Assembly (NCBI RefSeq): GCF_009193185.1
Contig: NZ_VUKF01000002.1
Location: forward strand, 62,001 to 126,000
Reading direction: 5' to 3'
DNA from: Georgenia thermotolerans
Lineage (GTDB): Bacteria > Actinomycetota > Actinomycetes > Actinomycetales > Actinomycetaceae
Length of the DNA stretch: 64,000 bases
In this document: piece after piece, positions 26,844 through 35,061 of the stretch
Position numbering within the stretch: position 1 is the stretch's first letter
Layout of the letters: each line of letters opens with the position of its first letter
Made by a program: the position numbers and the translations under genes
Notes under the pieces: model-generated
The model's input: the letters and a program-made list of their open reading frames with translations, nothing else
Told to the model about the DNA's origin: nothing
The model's database searches: none

Positions 26844-29176
26844 GCACCGGCTCAGTGGGCGGGCTGCTGCGCCGGCACGGCGCCGACCTGGTCGTGCTGC
26901 CGCTCCTGGTTCTGCTCGCCCTCGTCCCGCTCGGACCGGCCTTCGGCACCGGCCACCTCGTCGCGGCCACAGTCGGCGGGGCGCTGCTCGGCGCCGGCGT
27001 CGCCGTGGCCGGCGCGGTGCTGCGCTGGGGCGCGTCGACGGTGCTCGCCGCCGCCGTCGTCGTCCTGACGCTGTGCTCCGCGCTGGCCGCGCCAACCACC
27101 GCGGTGGGCGGCGTCGTCCCCACCCTGGCCACCGTCGGCGCCGTCGGGCGGGGCGTGGTGACGTCCTGGAAGGAGATCGTCACGGTCCTGCCGCCGCTCG
27201 GCGCCGGCGGGGCCGTGCTCACCGCGCCGTACCTGCTGGCCTTCACGGGCACCCTCGTCGCCCTCACCGTGGCGCTGCGCACGGCCCGGCCGGCCTGGGC
27301 GGTGCTCGCCCCCGGCCTCGTGCTGCCCGTCGCGATCCTGCTCGGCACCGCCGAGGCCTCCGGCGCCGCGGTCGTGGGGACGGGCGGGGCGCTGATCGGG
27401 CTGGTGTGGGCGCGGTGGCGGGCCGGGCGGGTGCACGCCGGCCGGCTGCGCGCGGCGGCGGTGCTGGTGCTCGTCGGTGCGGTGGCCGGCGGCGGCGTGG
27501 CGGCGGTGGCCCCGCCGTCCGGCCCCCGGGTGGTGCTGCGCGACGTCCTCGAGCCGCCCCCGGACCCGCGGGACTACCCCAGCCCGCTCGCCGGGTTCCG
27601 CAGCTACGTCAAGGATCACCGCGACGAGGCGGTGCTCACCGTCGCGGGGCTGCCCGCGGACACCCGGGTGCGCCTGGCGGTGCTCGACGCCTACGACGGC
27701 ACCGCGTGGGCCGTCTCGGGCGAGGCCGCCTCCGGCACCTTCCGGCGGGTCGGGGAGCGCATCGAGCCGGACCTGCCCGGCGGGCTCGACCGGCTGCACG
27801 TGACGGTGGGGGAGTACGCCGGCGTGTGGGTGCCCATGGTCGGCCGACCCTACGACGTCGACTTCGCCGCCCCCCGGCTCGGGGCGTCGTTCTACGTCAA
27901 CCGCGGCACGGGCACGGGGCTGACGACGGTGGGCCTGCGCCCCGGGGACACCTACGAGCTGCTCGCGGCGCCGGTGCGGGAGCCGACCGACTCCGAGCTC
28001 GAGGGCGCGCCCCTCGCCGTGGTGCCGCTGCCCGCGGCGCGCTACCCCGAGGTGGCCGGCACCGCCGCCGCCCGGATGGTGGCCGACGCCCGCACCCCGC
28101 TCGCGCAGATCCGCGCGATCGAGTCGGGCCTGCAGCAGGGCTACTACTCCCACGGCCTCGAGGGCGACACGCCGTCGCTGCCCGGTCACGGCGCGGCCCG
28201 GATCGACGCGCTGCTCGGGGGCGAGGCGATGGTCGGCGACGAGGAGCAGTACGCCGCCGCCATGGCGCTGATGCTCCGTGCCATCGGGATCCCGTCCCGG
28301 GTGGTCATGGGTTTCGCCGCGCCGGCCGGCGCGACCGGTGCCCAGGCGCCGGGCGACCCGGCCGGTGCCCAGGCGCCGGGCGACGCGGCCGGGAGCGTGG
28401 CGCTGACCGGCGACGACGTCACCGCCTGGGTGGAGGTGCCCTTCGAGGGGCACGGCTGGGTGCCGTTCTTCCCCACCCCGGACGAGGACCGCATCTGGCA
28501 GCAGGAGTCCCCGACGCCGCAGAACCGCCCGCAGCCGCAGGTGCTCCAGCCCCCGCCGCCGGCGCCCGAGCCGCCGGACGCCCCGCCGTCGGACCGGCGG
28601 GAGGTCGACACCGATGACGAGCCGGAGGACGACGCCGGCTGGCCGCAGGCGCTGCTCGTCGCCGCCGGGGTGGTCGGCGGGCTCCTCGTGCTCGTCTCCC
28701 CGCTGCTGCTGGTGCTGGCGCTCAAGGCGCGCCGGCGCGCCCGCCGCCGGTCGAGCGGCACCCCCTCCCAGCGCGTGGCCGGCGGGTGGGCCGAGCTCGT
28801 CGACGCCGCCGCAGACCTCGGCGTGCCCGTGCGCCGCGGGGCCACGCGGCTGGAGGCCGCCCGGGAGGTCGCCGGCGCCCTCGCGGTGCCGCCGGGGCTT
28901 GCCGCCGGGACGGCGGAGCTGGCCGAACGCGCCGACGCGGGTACCTTCGCGGCGGGCGAGCCGGACGACGGGGCCGTCGAGGGCTACTGGCGTGACGTCG
29001 CGGCGGCGCTCGCCGGCCTGGGCCGAGCCGTCGGGCGACGCCGCTGGTGGCGCGCCCGGGTCTCGCCCCGCTCGCTGCGGCGGCCCCGCCAGAGCCGGAC
29101 CGGCCCGTCCGTGCCCGACCGTCGACCGCGTGCCCAAGCACCTCGCCGCGAGCGTTTGCGCAGGTCAGAGCGGTGA
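26840..29176 (+). CDS. TgpA-like membrane protein with inactivated transglutaminase domain
   Basis: A 778-residue protein. About seven membrane helices (residues 10-230) precede a large external domain, then one more helix (about 610-635) and a cytoplasmic tail. The transglutaminase core is recognisable (MALMLRAIGIPSRVVMGF), but the catalytic positions are changed: the Cys of the GxCxxYA motif is Glu 468 (GDEEQYA), the His of HAWVEV is Thr 528, and the Asp of the DPTP motif is Phe 544. It should therefore be catalytically dead. A 27-bp tandem duplication at 28335-28384 repeats nine residues in a loop. It is the last gene of the MoxR-DUF58 run. Confidence 0.9.
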   Translation: MSTGSVGGLLRRHGADLVVLPLLVLLALVPLGPAFGTGHLVAATVGGALLGAGVAVAGAVLRWGASTVLAAAVVVLTLCSALAAPTTAVGGVVPTLATVGAVGRGVVTSWKEIVTVLPPLGAGGAVLTAPYLLAFTGTLVALTVALRTARPAWAVLAPGLVLPVAILLGTAEASGAAVVGTGGALIGLVWARWRAGRVHAGRLRAAAVLVLVGAVAGGGVAAVAPPSGPRVVLRDVLEPPPDPRDYPSPLAGFRSYVKDHRDEAVLTVAGLPADTRVRLAVLDAYDGTAWAVSGEAASGTFRRVGERIEPDLPGGLDRLHVTVGEYAGVWVPMVGRPYDVDFAAPRLGASFYVNRGTGTGLTTVGLRPGDTYELLAAPVREPTDSELEGAPLAVVPLPAARYPEVAGTAAARMVADARTPLAQIRAIESGLQQGYYSHGLEGDTPSLPGHGAARIDALLGGEAMVGDEEQYAAAMALMLRAIGIPSRVVMGFAAPAGATGAQAPGDPAGAQAPGDAAGSVALTGDDVTAWVEVPFEGHGWVPFFPTPDEDRIWQQESPTPQNRPQPQVLQPPPPAPEPPDAPPSDRREVDTDDEPEDDAGWPQALLVAAGVVGGLLVLVSPLLLVLALKARRRARRRSSGTPSQRVAGGWAELVDAAADLGVPVRRGATRLEAAREVAGALAVPPGLAAGTAELAERADAGTFAAGEPDDGAVEGYWRDVAAALAGLGRAVGRRRWWRARVSPRSLRRPRQSRTGPSVPDRRPRAQAPRRERLRRSER

Positions 29177-29274
29177 TGGGGAGTTGTCCCCATCCGCGAG
29201 GGGCGACAACGGGCGGGTCGGCCGAGTATCAATGAGGGCAGTGACACACCGCGGGCTCCGGCCCGGGGGTCCGC

Positions 29275-29348
29275 CGCCCGCAGGGGGAGCGACGGACCTG
29301 GGGGAGTCCCCGACGGCGGTGGTCACGTCGCCCGCAGGGGGAGCGACG
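29275..29348 (+). repeat. 20-bp exact direct repeat
   Basis: CGCCCGCAGGGGGAGCGACG occurs at 29275-29294 and again at 29329-29348, 54 bp apart, in the gap between the tgpA-like gene and leuA. The second copy spans the loop and part of the right arm of the hairpin described next. Confidence 0.8.
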
Positions 29349-29358
29349 TGACCACCGC
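29316..29358 (+). terminator. 16-bp perfect hairpin
   Basis: GCGGTGGTCACGTCGC (29316-29331) pairs without mismatch with 29343-29358 around an 11-nt loop. It is probably the end of the MoxR-DUF58-TgpA transcript. The following bases (TGTTGCGTGTCC) are only moderately T-rich. Confidence 0.6.
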
Positions 29359-29533
29359 TGTTGCGTGTCCGGGCCCGGTGGCCGGGGCGCTCCGGCCCCA
29401 CCACCGCCGGCCGCTCCCGCCGACCGCGGAGGCACCCGAGCGGCCGCCCGCGCCGACCGCCGTCGTCCCCGGATGCTGAGACGAGCCGGACCGGAACGTG
29501 ACGCGACCCGCCGCGCGCGCTAACCTCGCAGAC

Positions 29534-29596
29534 GTGCGCAGGGCTCGCCCCGAGCAGCACCAGCTGCTCCTTCCGTGCCGCGACGAGGCCTCCTGA
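29534..29596 (+). CDS. leuA leader peptide
   Basis: A 20-codon open frame (GTG to TGA) reading VRRARPEQHQLLLPCRDEAS. It has three consecutive Leu codons (ctg ctc ctt) at positions 11-13, just before an attenuator-like hairpin whose left arm overlaps its end. Leader peptides of this kind upstream of leuA are known in Actinobacteria: ribosome stalling at Leu codons when leucyl-tRNA is scarce prevents termination. No strong Shine-Dalgarno is visible, and GTG lies 67 nt upstream of the leuA hairpin end, so the start is inferred. Confidence 0.65.
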   Translation: MRRARPEQHQLLLPCRDEAS

Positions 29597-29625
29597 GGCC
29601 GGCTCCTCGTCGCGGCGGTTGTTGT
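29578..29625 (+). promoter_or_regulatory. leuA transcription attenuator
   Basis: CCGCGACGAGG (29578-29588) pairs perfectly with CCTCGTCGCGG (29605-29615); an alternative inner stem GGCCTC/GAGGCC exists in the loop. A moderately T-rich run (CGGTTGTTGT) follows. A ribosome stalled at the Leu codons 8-14 nt upstream would be expected to change the pairing, the usual logic of leucine attenuation. Confidence 0.65.
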
Positions 29626-29663
29626 GCCTGGCCACCCGCACAGACGACGAGGAACCGATCACG

Positions 29664-31421
29664 ATGAAGACGCAAGGCCCCATCCGCGCACAGCAGCCCT
29701 CCGGCATGCCGGTGACGAAGTACCGCCCCTTCCACGAGGTCAACCCGGTCAGCCTGCCCGACCGGCAGTGGCCCGCCCGCCGCATCACGCACGCCCCTCG
29801 GTGGCTGTCCACCGACCTGCGCGACGGCAACCAGGCCCTCATCGAGCCGATGAACCCCGAGCGCAAGCGCGCGATGTTCGACCTGCTCGTGAGGATGGGC
29901 TACAAGGAGATCGAGATCGGCTTCCCGGCCGCCTCGCAGACGGACTTCGACTTCGTGCGCTCGCTCGTCGAGGACGACGCCGTCCCCGAGGACGTCACGG
30001 TCTCGGTGCTCACCCAGTCGCGCCCCGAGCTGATCCACCGCACCATCGACTCGCTCGTCGGCTTCCCGCGGGCCACCGTGCACCTGTACAACGCCACCGC
30101 CCCGGTCTTCCGCGAGATCGTCTTCCGCAACGACCGCGAGGCCACCAAGGAGCTGGCCGTCGCGGGCACCCGCGAGGTCCTGGCCTACGCCGAGAAGGTC
30201 CTCAGCGACGAGACCGTCTTCGGCTACCAGTACTCGCCGGAGATCTTCGTCGACACCGAGATCGAGTACGCCCTCGAGGTCTCCGAGGCCGTCATCGCCA
30301 CCTGGCAGCCCGACGGCGACCGTGAGCTCATCCTCAACCTGCCCGCCACGGTCGAGCGGGCCACGCCCAACGTCTACGCCGACCAGATCGAGTGGATGTG
30401 CCGCCACCTGTCGCGCCGGGACGCCGTCGCGGTGTCCCTGCACCCGCACAACGACCGCGGCACCGGCGTCGCCGCCGCCGAGCTGGGCCTGCTCGCCGGC
30501 GCCGACCGGGTCGAGGGCTGCCTGTTCGGGCAGGGCGAGCGCACCGGCAACGTCGACCTGGTCACCCTCGGCCTGAACCTGTTCAGCCAGGGCATCGACC
30601 CGATGATCGACTTCTCCGACATCGACGCCGTGCGCCGCACCGTCGAGCAGTGCACCCAGATGGACGTCCACCCCCGCCACCCCTACGGCGGCGACCTCGT
30701 CTACACCTCCTTCTCCGGCTCCCACCAGGACGCCATCAAGAAGGGCTTCACGGTGCGCGAGGAGAAGGTGGCCGCCGCCGGCGGCGACGAGAGCGCCGTC
30801 GTCTGGGAGCTGCCCTACCTGCCGATCGACCCCAAGGACGTCGGGCGCAGCTACGAGGCCGTCGTGCGCGTGAACTCCCAGTCCGGCAAGGGCGGGGTCG
30901 CCTACCTGCTGTCCTCCACCCGCCACCTCGACCTGCCGCGCCGCCTCCAGATCGAGCTGTCCGGCATCGTCCAGAAGCACACCGACGCCTACGGCGGGGA
31001 GATCGACGCCGAGCAGCTGTGGTCGATCTTCGCCGACGAGTACCTCCCGCACACCGCCGCCATGGGCCTGACGCCCTGGGGCCGCTTCGCGCTCAAGGGC
31101 ACGACGGTGACGACGGCGGGCGAGGGCACCGACGCGGTGCTCACCGTCACGCTGGTCGACGGCGGGGAGGAGAAGGTCGTCGCCGCCACCGGCAACGGGC
31201 CCATCGACGCCTTCGTCAACGCCCTGGCCGAGGTCGGGGTGGACGTGCACGTGCTCGACTACGCCGAGCACGCCCTGTCCGAGGGCGGGGACGCCACCGC
31301 CGCGGCCTACCTCGAGTGCGAGGTGGACGGCCAGGTGCTGTGGGGTGTGGGCATCGACCCCTCGACGATGACCGCGTCGTTCAAGGCGATCGTCTCCGCC
31401 GTCAACCGCGCCCAGCGCTGA
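29664..31421 (+). CDS. leuA: 2-isopropylmalate synthase
   Basis: A 585-residue enzyme condensing acetyl-CoA with 2-ketoisovalerate, the first step of leucine synthesis. The TIM-barrel active site is seen in LSTDLRDGNQALIEPM (about residues 51-66, Arg-Asp pair) and the metal-binding VSLHPHNDRGTG (about 260) and GCLFGQGERTGN. A C-terminal LeuA dimer/allosteric domain (about 440-585) makes it the long actinobacterial form subject to leucine feedback. ATG 29664 follows a GAGGA Shine-Dalgarno. The upstream leader peptide and attenuator predict control by leucine supply. Confidence 0.97.
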   Translation: MKTQGPIRAQQPSGMPVTKYRPFHEVNPVSLPDRQWPARRITHAPRWLSTDLRDGNQALIEPMNPERKRAMFDLLVRMGYKEIEIGFPAASQTDFDFVRSLVEDDAVPEDVTVSVLTQSRPELIHRTIDSLVGFPRATVHLYNATAPVFREIVFRNDREATKELAVAGTREVLAYAEKVLSDETVFGYQYSPEIFVDTEIEYALEVSEAVIATWQPDGDRELILNLPATVERATPNVYADQIEWMCRHLSRRDAVAVSLHPHNDRGTGVAAAELGLLAGADRVEGCLFGQGERTGNVDLVTLGLNLFSQGIDPMIDFSDIDAVRRTVEQCTQMDVHPRHPYGGDLVYTSFSGSHQDAIKKGFTVREEKVAAAGGDESAVVWELPYLPIDPKDVGRSYEAVVRVNSQSGKGGVAYLLSSTRHLDLPRRLQIELSGIVQKHTDAYGGEIDAEQLWSIFADEYLPHTAAMGLTPWGRFALKGTTVTTAGEGTDAVLTVTLVDGGEEKVVAATGNGPIDAFVNALAEVGVDVHVLDYAEHALSEGGDATAAAYLECEVDGQVLWGVGIDPSTMTASFKAIVSAVNRAQR

Positions 31422-31434
31422 CCCCTCCTGCCGC

Positions 31435-31491
31435 GAGACGTCAACTTGGGCGCGAGACGTCAAGTCGGGCACGAGACGTCAACTCCGGCGC
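31435..31491 (+). repeat. 19-bp tandem repeat array, copy B
   Basis: Three 19-bp units (31435, 31454, 31473) with core GAGACGTCAA, starting 13 nt after the leuA stop behind a short C-rich spacer. Variation between units is confined mostly to the last seven positions. Confidence 0.9.
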
Positions 31492-31561
31492 CGTCCCGGC
31501 CCGCGCCGTCGTCCGCCCGTGACGACGGCGCGGGCTGCGGGCGGCCTGCAAGCGGACCTGG

Positions 31562-31567
31562 GATGAT
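31562..31567 (+). promoter_or_regulatory. Leaderless -10 box for recO
   Basis: GATGAT followed by 6 nt and GTG 31574. No Shine-Dalgarno precedes the start, so a leaderless mRNA is likely. Confidence 0.5.
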
Positions 31568-31573
31568 GGACGC

Positions 31574-32305
31574 GTGAAGCTCTACCGGGACGAGGCCGTG
31601 GTGCTGCGCACCCACAAGCTCGGGGAGGCCGACCGCATCATCACCCTGCTCACCCGGGAGCACGGCCAGGTGCGCGCGGTGGCCAAGGGGGTAAGGCGCA
31701 CGACGAGCAAGTTCGGCGCCCGCCTGGAGCCGTTCGGCATCGTCGACGTCCAGCTCCACCTCGGCCGCAACCTGGACACCATCACCCAGGTGGACACCCT
31801 CGCCCCGTATGGGCGGGCGATCTGCGCGGACTACTCGCTGTACACGACGGCGACGGCGATGGTGGAGACGGCGGGCCGGCTCACCGAGATCGAGCGCGAG
31901 CCCGCCCCGCAGCAGTACCTCCTGCTGATCGGGGCGCTGCACGCGCTGGCCACCCGCCGGCACGCCGCGTCGCTGGTGCTCGACTCCTACCTGCTGCGCG
32001 CGCTCGCCGTCGCCGGCTGGGCCCCGAGCTGCTACGACTGCGCCCAGTGCGGGGCGGAGGGCCCGCACCGCGCGTTCAACCCCGCCCTGGGCGGGGCGCT
32101 GTGCGACAGCTGCCGCGTGCCCGGTTCGGCCGCCCCCGACCGCGAGACGGTGGCGCTGCTCGGCGCACTGCTCTCCGGGGACTGGGCGCGCGCCGACCTG
32201 TCCGACCCGCGCCAGCGCAAGGAGGCCTCCGGCCTGGTGGCGGCCTATCTCCAGTGGCACCTCGAGCGCCAGCTGCGCTCCCTGCGGATGGTGGAGCGCG
32301 CGTGA
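31574..32305 (+). CDS. recO: DNA repair protein RecO
   Basis: A 243-residue recombination mediator that helps load RecA at single-strand gaps with RecR. The OB-fold N-terminus is seen in [20 protein letters not shown] and [19 protein letters not shown]. The zinc-binding Cys set is CYDCAQCG and LCDSCR (about residues 154-180). Length and motif order are normal. The stop overlaps the GTG of uppS, a common actinobacterial pair. Confidence 0.96.
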   Translation: MKLYRDEAVVLRTHKLGEADRIITLLTREHGQVRAVAKGVRRTTSKFGARLEPFGIVDVQLHLGRNLDTITQVDTLAPYGRAICADYSLYTTATAMVETAGRLTEIEREPAPQQYLLLIGALHALATRRHAASLVLDSYLLRALAVAGWAPSCYDCAQCGAEGPHRAFNPALGGALCDSCRVPGSAAPDRETVALLGALLSGDWARADLSDPRQRKEASGLVAAYLQWHLERQLRSLRMVERA

Positions 32306-33168
32306 ACGAGTTCGAGAGCACCCTGCGGACCTTCCCGGCGGCCGTGGCGTCGTCGGAGGGCCCCGGCGCCCCGCCGGACGGCACCCGCCGGCGCCCCGTG
32401 CCCCCGCCCCCACATCCGTCGGGCGAGCGGGCCCCGCTCATGGACCCGCGGTTCGTGCCCCGGCACGTCGCCGTCGTCATGGACGGCAACGGCCGGTGGG
32501 CCAACGCCCGCGGCCTGCCGCGCACCGAGGGGCACAAGGCCGGCGAGGCCGCGCTGCTCGAGGTCGTCGCCGGTGCCATCGAGCTGGGCATCACCCACGT
32601 CTCCGCCTACGCCTTCTCCACCGAGAACTGGAAGCGCTCGCCCGAGGAGGTCCGCTTCCTCATGGGCTTCAACCGCGACGTGCTGCACCGGCGCCGGGAC
32701 CAGATGGACGCCTGGGGCGTGCGGGTGCGGTGGGCCGGGCGGCGTCCGCGGCTGTGGCGCTCGGTGATCAGCGAGCTCGAGCGGGCCGAGGAGCAGACCC
32801 GGGACAACAGCGTCTGCACGCTGACGATGTGCGTGAACTACGGCGGGCGGGCCGAGATCGCCGACGCCGCCAAGGCCATCGCTCAGGAGGTCGCCGCGGG
32901 CCGGCTGGACCCGGCGAAGGTGACGGAGAAGACCGTCGCCCGCTACCTCGACGAGCCGGAGCTGCCCGACGTCGACATGTTCCTGCGCACCGGCGGGGAG
33001 CAGCGCACGAGCAACTTCATGCTGTGGCAGTCCGCCTACGCCGAGATGGTCTTCATCGACGACGCCTGGCCCGACGTCGACCGGCGCACCCTGTGGCGGG
33101 CGGTGGAGACCTACGCCCGGCGCGACCGGCGCTACGGCGGCGCCGTCGACAAGCCGGTCGCGCGCTAG
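32302..33168 (+). CDS. uppS: Isoprenyl transferase (undecaprenyl diphosphate synthase type)
   Basis: A 288-residue cis-prenyltransferase making the lipid carrier for cell-wall synthesis. The catalytic [10 protein letters not shown] is at about residues 57-66, with FSTENWKRS, the substrate-binding [16 protein letters not shown], and the acidic [13 protein letters not shown]. About 45 residues rich in Pro and Arg precede the fold; ATG 32440 would remove them, but GTG 32302 overlaps the recO stop and is preferred. The 3-prime end overlaps the convergent DedA-like gene by 4 bp. Confidence 0.94.
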   Translation: MNEFESTLRTFPAAVASSEGPGAPPDGTRRRPVPPPPHPSGERAPLMDPRFVPRHVAVVMDGNGRWANARGLPRTEGHKAGEAALLEVVAGAIELGITHVSAYAFSTENWKRSPEEVRFLMGFNRDVLHRRRDQMDAWGVRVRWAGRRPRLWRSVISELERAEEQTRDNSVCTLTMCVNYGGRAEIADAAKAIAQEVAAGRLDPAKVTEKTVARYLDEPELPDVDMFLRTGGEQRTSNFMLWQSAYAEMVFIDDAWPDVDRRTLWRAVETYARRDRRYGGAVDKPVAR

Positions 33169-33719
33169 CTGACGTCTCGCGCACTACTTGACGTCTCGCG
33201 AGGGGGGAGTGCGGGATCGGCCGCGCCGGGGGCGCGGTGGCGGCGCCGCACCAGCACGGTCGCGACGACGACCACGGCCAGCGCCGCGATGCCCGCCAGG
33301 CCCCACGGCGAGCCGGCCGCCGCGGCGAGGGCCGCCTCCCACACGGCGAAGCCGATCGTGGAGTAGATCGCGGCCCAGGCCAGCGCGCCGGGCACCTGCA
33401 CGAGGGAGTAGCGCGGCCAGGAGATGCGCAGCACCCCCGCGCCGGCGTTGACCATCGTCTGGAAGCCCACGGTGAGGTAGGAGAAGGGGACGACGACGAG
33501 CCCCCAGCGCCGGATGGCCGCGATGCCGCGCTCGGTGCCCTCGCCCTGCAGCCAGGCGTGCGCGCGCAGCCGCCACCCGCCGGTGGGGCGGGTGCGCCGC
33601 AGCGCCTGCTCCGTCACCACCCGCCCGAGCCAGTAGGTCCCCTGGCCGCGCAGCGTGGCGCCGAGGTACAGGAACACGAAGACCAGCCAGAACGGCCAGC
33701 TCGCCAGGAAGTCCGGCAC
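33165..33719 (-). CDS. DedA/VTT-family membrane protein
   Basis: A 184-residue membrane protein with about four helices. [46 protein letters not shown] and [15 protein letters not shown] match DedA (SNARE-associated/VTT) proteins, some of which act in lipid-carrier flipping. GTG 33719 has an excellent GGAAGGAGG Shine-Dalgarno. The last residues ([11 protein letters not shown]) are encoded by a copy of the 19-bp repeat, so the tail was probably gained by read-through into the repeat. It starts 29 nt after zur, as a likely fifth gene of the zinc operon. Confidence 0.87.
   Translation of the reverse strand: MPDFLASWPFWLVFVFLYLGATLRGQGTYWLGRVVTEQALRRTRPTGGWRLRAHAWLQGEGTERGIAAIRRWGLVVVPFSYLTVGFQTMVNAGAGVLRISWPRYSLVQVPGALAWAAIYSTIGFAVWEAALAAAAGSPWGLAGIAALAVVVVATVLVRRRHRAPGAADPALPPRETSSSARDVS
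33167..33197 (-). repeat. 19-bp repeat, copy C (inside dedA-like gene end)
   Basis: Reverse orientation: a full unit with core GAGACGTCAAGTAGTGCGC at 33197-33179 and a partial unit at 33178-33167. It codes for the C-terminal tail of the DedA-like protein and lies at the convergent end of uppS. Confidence 0.85.
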
Positions 33720-33748
33720 TCGCTCCTCCTTCCGGGCCCCGCCCGCCC

Positions 33749-34147
33749 TCAGCTCTGGTACTCCTGCGCGGCGCACGCCGCGCAGGTGCCGAACAGCTCG
33801 GCGGTGTGGTCGACCGCGACGAAGCCGTGCTCGCGCGCCATGCGTGCCGCCCAGCGTTCCACGGCCTCGCCGCCCACCTCCACCGTGCGCCCGCACGAGC
33901 GGCACACGAGGTGGTGATGGTGCTCCTGGCGTTCGCAGCGCCGGTACAGGCTCTCGCCGTCGTCCATGCGCAGCACGTCGACCTCGCCGGTCTCGGCCAG
34001 CGACTGCAGCGTGCGGTAGACCGTGGCCAGCCCCACCGTCTGCCCGCCCTCGCGCAGCATCTCGTGCAGCTGCTGGGCGCTGCGGAAGTCCTGGGTCTGG
34101 GCGAGCAGGTCGCTCACCGCCGAGCGCTGGCGCGTCATCCTCAACAT
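33749..34147 (-). CDS. zur: Fur-family regulator, Zur type
   Basis: A 132-residue Fur-family repressor. The N-terminal winged helix (RMTRQRSAVSDLLAQTQDFR, then VGLATVYRTLQSLAE) is followed by a metal/dimer domain with EHHHHLVCRSCGRTVEV and the second Cys pair CAACAAQ, the structural zinc site. As the last gene of znuACB it is almost certainly the zinc sensor, and two Zur-like boxes lie at the operon start. The ATG overlaps the znuB stop by 1 nt (TGATG) and has AAGGAGG 7 nt upstream. Confidence 0.92.
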   Translation of the reverse strand: MLRMTRQRSAVSDLLAQTQDFRSAQQLHEMLREGGQTVGLATVYRTLQSLAETGEVDVLRMDDGESLYRRCERQEHHHHLVCRSCGRTVEVGGEAVERWAARMAREHGFVAVDHTAELFGTCAACAAQEYQS

Positions 34148-35061
34148 CACACGGCCTCCTTGACCTCGACGTCGTCCTCCACGTCCACGTGCGGCTCCGC
34201 GGCCCGCGGCGCGCGCACCAGCACCGGGCGCAGCGTGGCGACGACGGCGTAGGTCAGCACGGCCAGCACGACGATCGTCGCCCCGGGGGACAGCGGCAGG
34301 AAGTAGGTCACGGTCAGCCCGACGACGCTCACCACGGCCCCGATGACCATCGCCACGGTCATCGTGGCCCGGAAGGAGCGGGCCAGGAGCTGGGAGATCG
34401 CCACCGGCACGATCATCACCGCCGAGACCAGCAGCACCCCGACCACCCGCATCGACACGGACACGGTCATCGCGGCCATGACCGCGACGAGGATGTTCAG
34501 CCCGCGCACCGGCAGCCCGCTGGCCCGGGCGTACTCCTCGTCGTGGCTCAGGGCGAACAGCGCCGGGCGCAGGCCGAGGCCGGCGCCGAGGATGAGCACC
34601 GCGAGCCCGACGGTGAGCCACACGTCCGTGACCGACACGGTGGAGATGGAGCCGAACAGGTAGCTGTTGAGGTTCGCCGTCGTCCCGCCGGCGATGCCGA
34701 TAATCAGCACGCCGCCGGCGATGCCGCCGTAGAAGAGCAGCGCGAGGGCGAGGTCCCCGGTCGTCTTGCCGCGGGCGCGCACCACCTCGATGAGCACGGC
34801 GCCGGCGACGGCGGCGGCGATCGCCCCCGGCACGGCGAGGACGTCGCGCGGGGTCAGCCCGGCGATGCTGCCCGCGAGCCAGCCGACGGCGACGCCGGTC
34901 AGGGCCACGTGGCCGATGCCGTCGCCGAGCAGGGCCAGGCGCCGCTGGACGAGGTAGGTGCCCATGACGGGGGCGGAGACGCCGACGAGGACCGCCACCA
35001 GCAGCGCGCGCTGCATGAGCGGGGTGGACAGCATGAGCACGAGCGTGTCGAAGAAGCCCAT
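34147..35061 (-). CDS. znuB: Zinc ABC transporter permease ZnuB
   Basis: A 304-residue permease of the ABC-3 (zinc/manganese) family with about eight helices. YLVQRRLALLGDGIGHVALTGVAVG is split by the membrane, and the conserved SHDEEYARASGLPVRGLN loop (about residue 160) contacts the ATPase. The acidic C-terminus (VDVEDDVEVKEAV) is unusual. The ATG overlaps the znuC stop as TGATG. Confidence 0.92.
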   Translation of the reverse strand: MGFFDTLVLMLSTPLMQRALLVAVLVGVSAPVMGTYLVQRRLALLGDGIGHVALTGVAVGWLAGSIAGLTPRDVLAVPGAIAAAVAGAVLIEVVRARGKTTGDLALALLFYGGIAGGVLIIGIAGGTTANLNSYLFGSISTVSVTDVWLTVGLAVLILGAGLGLRPALFALSHDEEYARASGLPVRGLNILVAVMAAMTVSVSMRVVGVLLVSAVMIVPVAISQLLARSFRATMTVAMVIGAVVSVVGLTVTYFLPLSPGATIVVLAVLTYAVVATLRPVLVRAPRAAEPHVDVEDDVEVKEAV

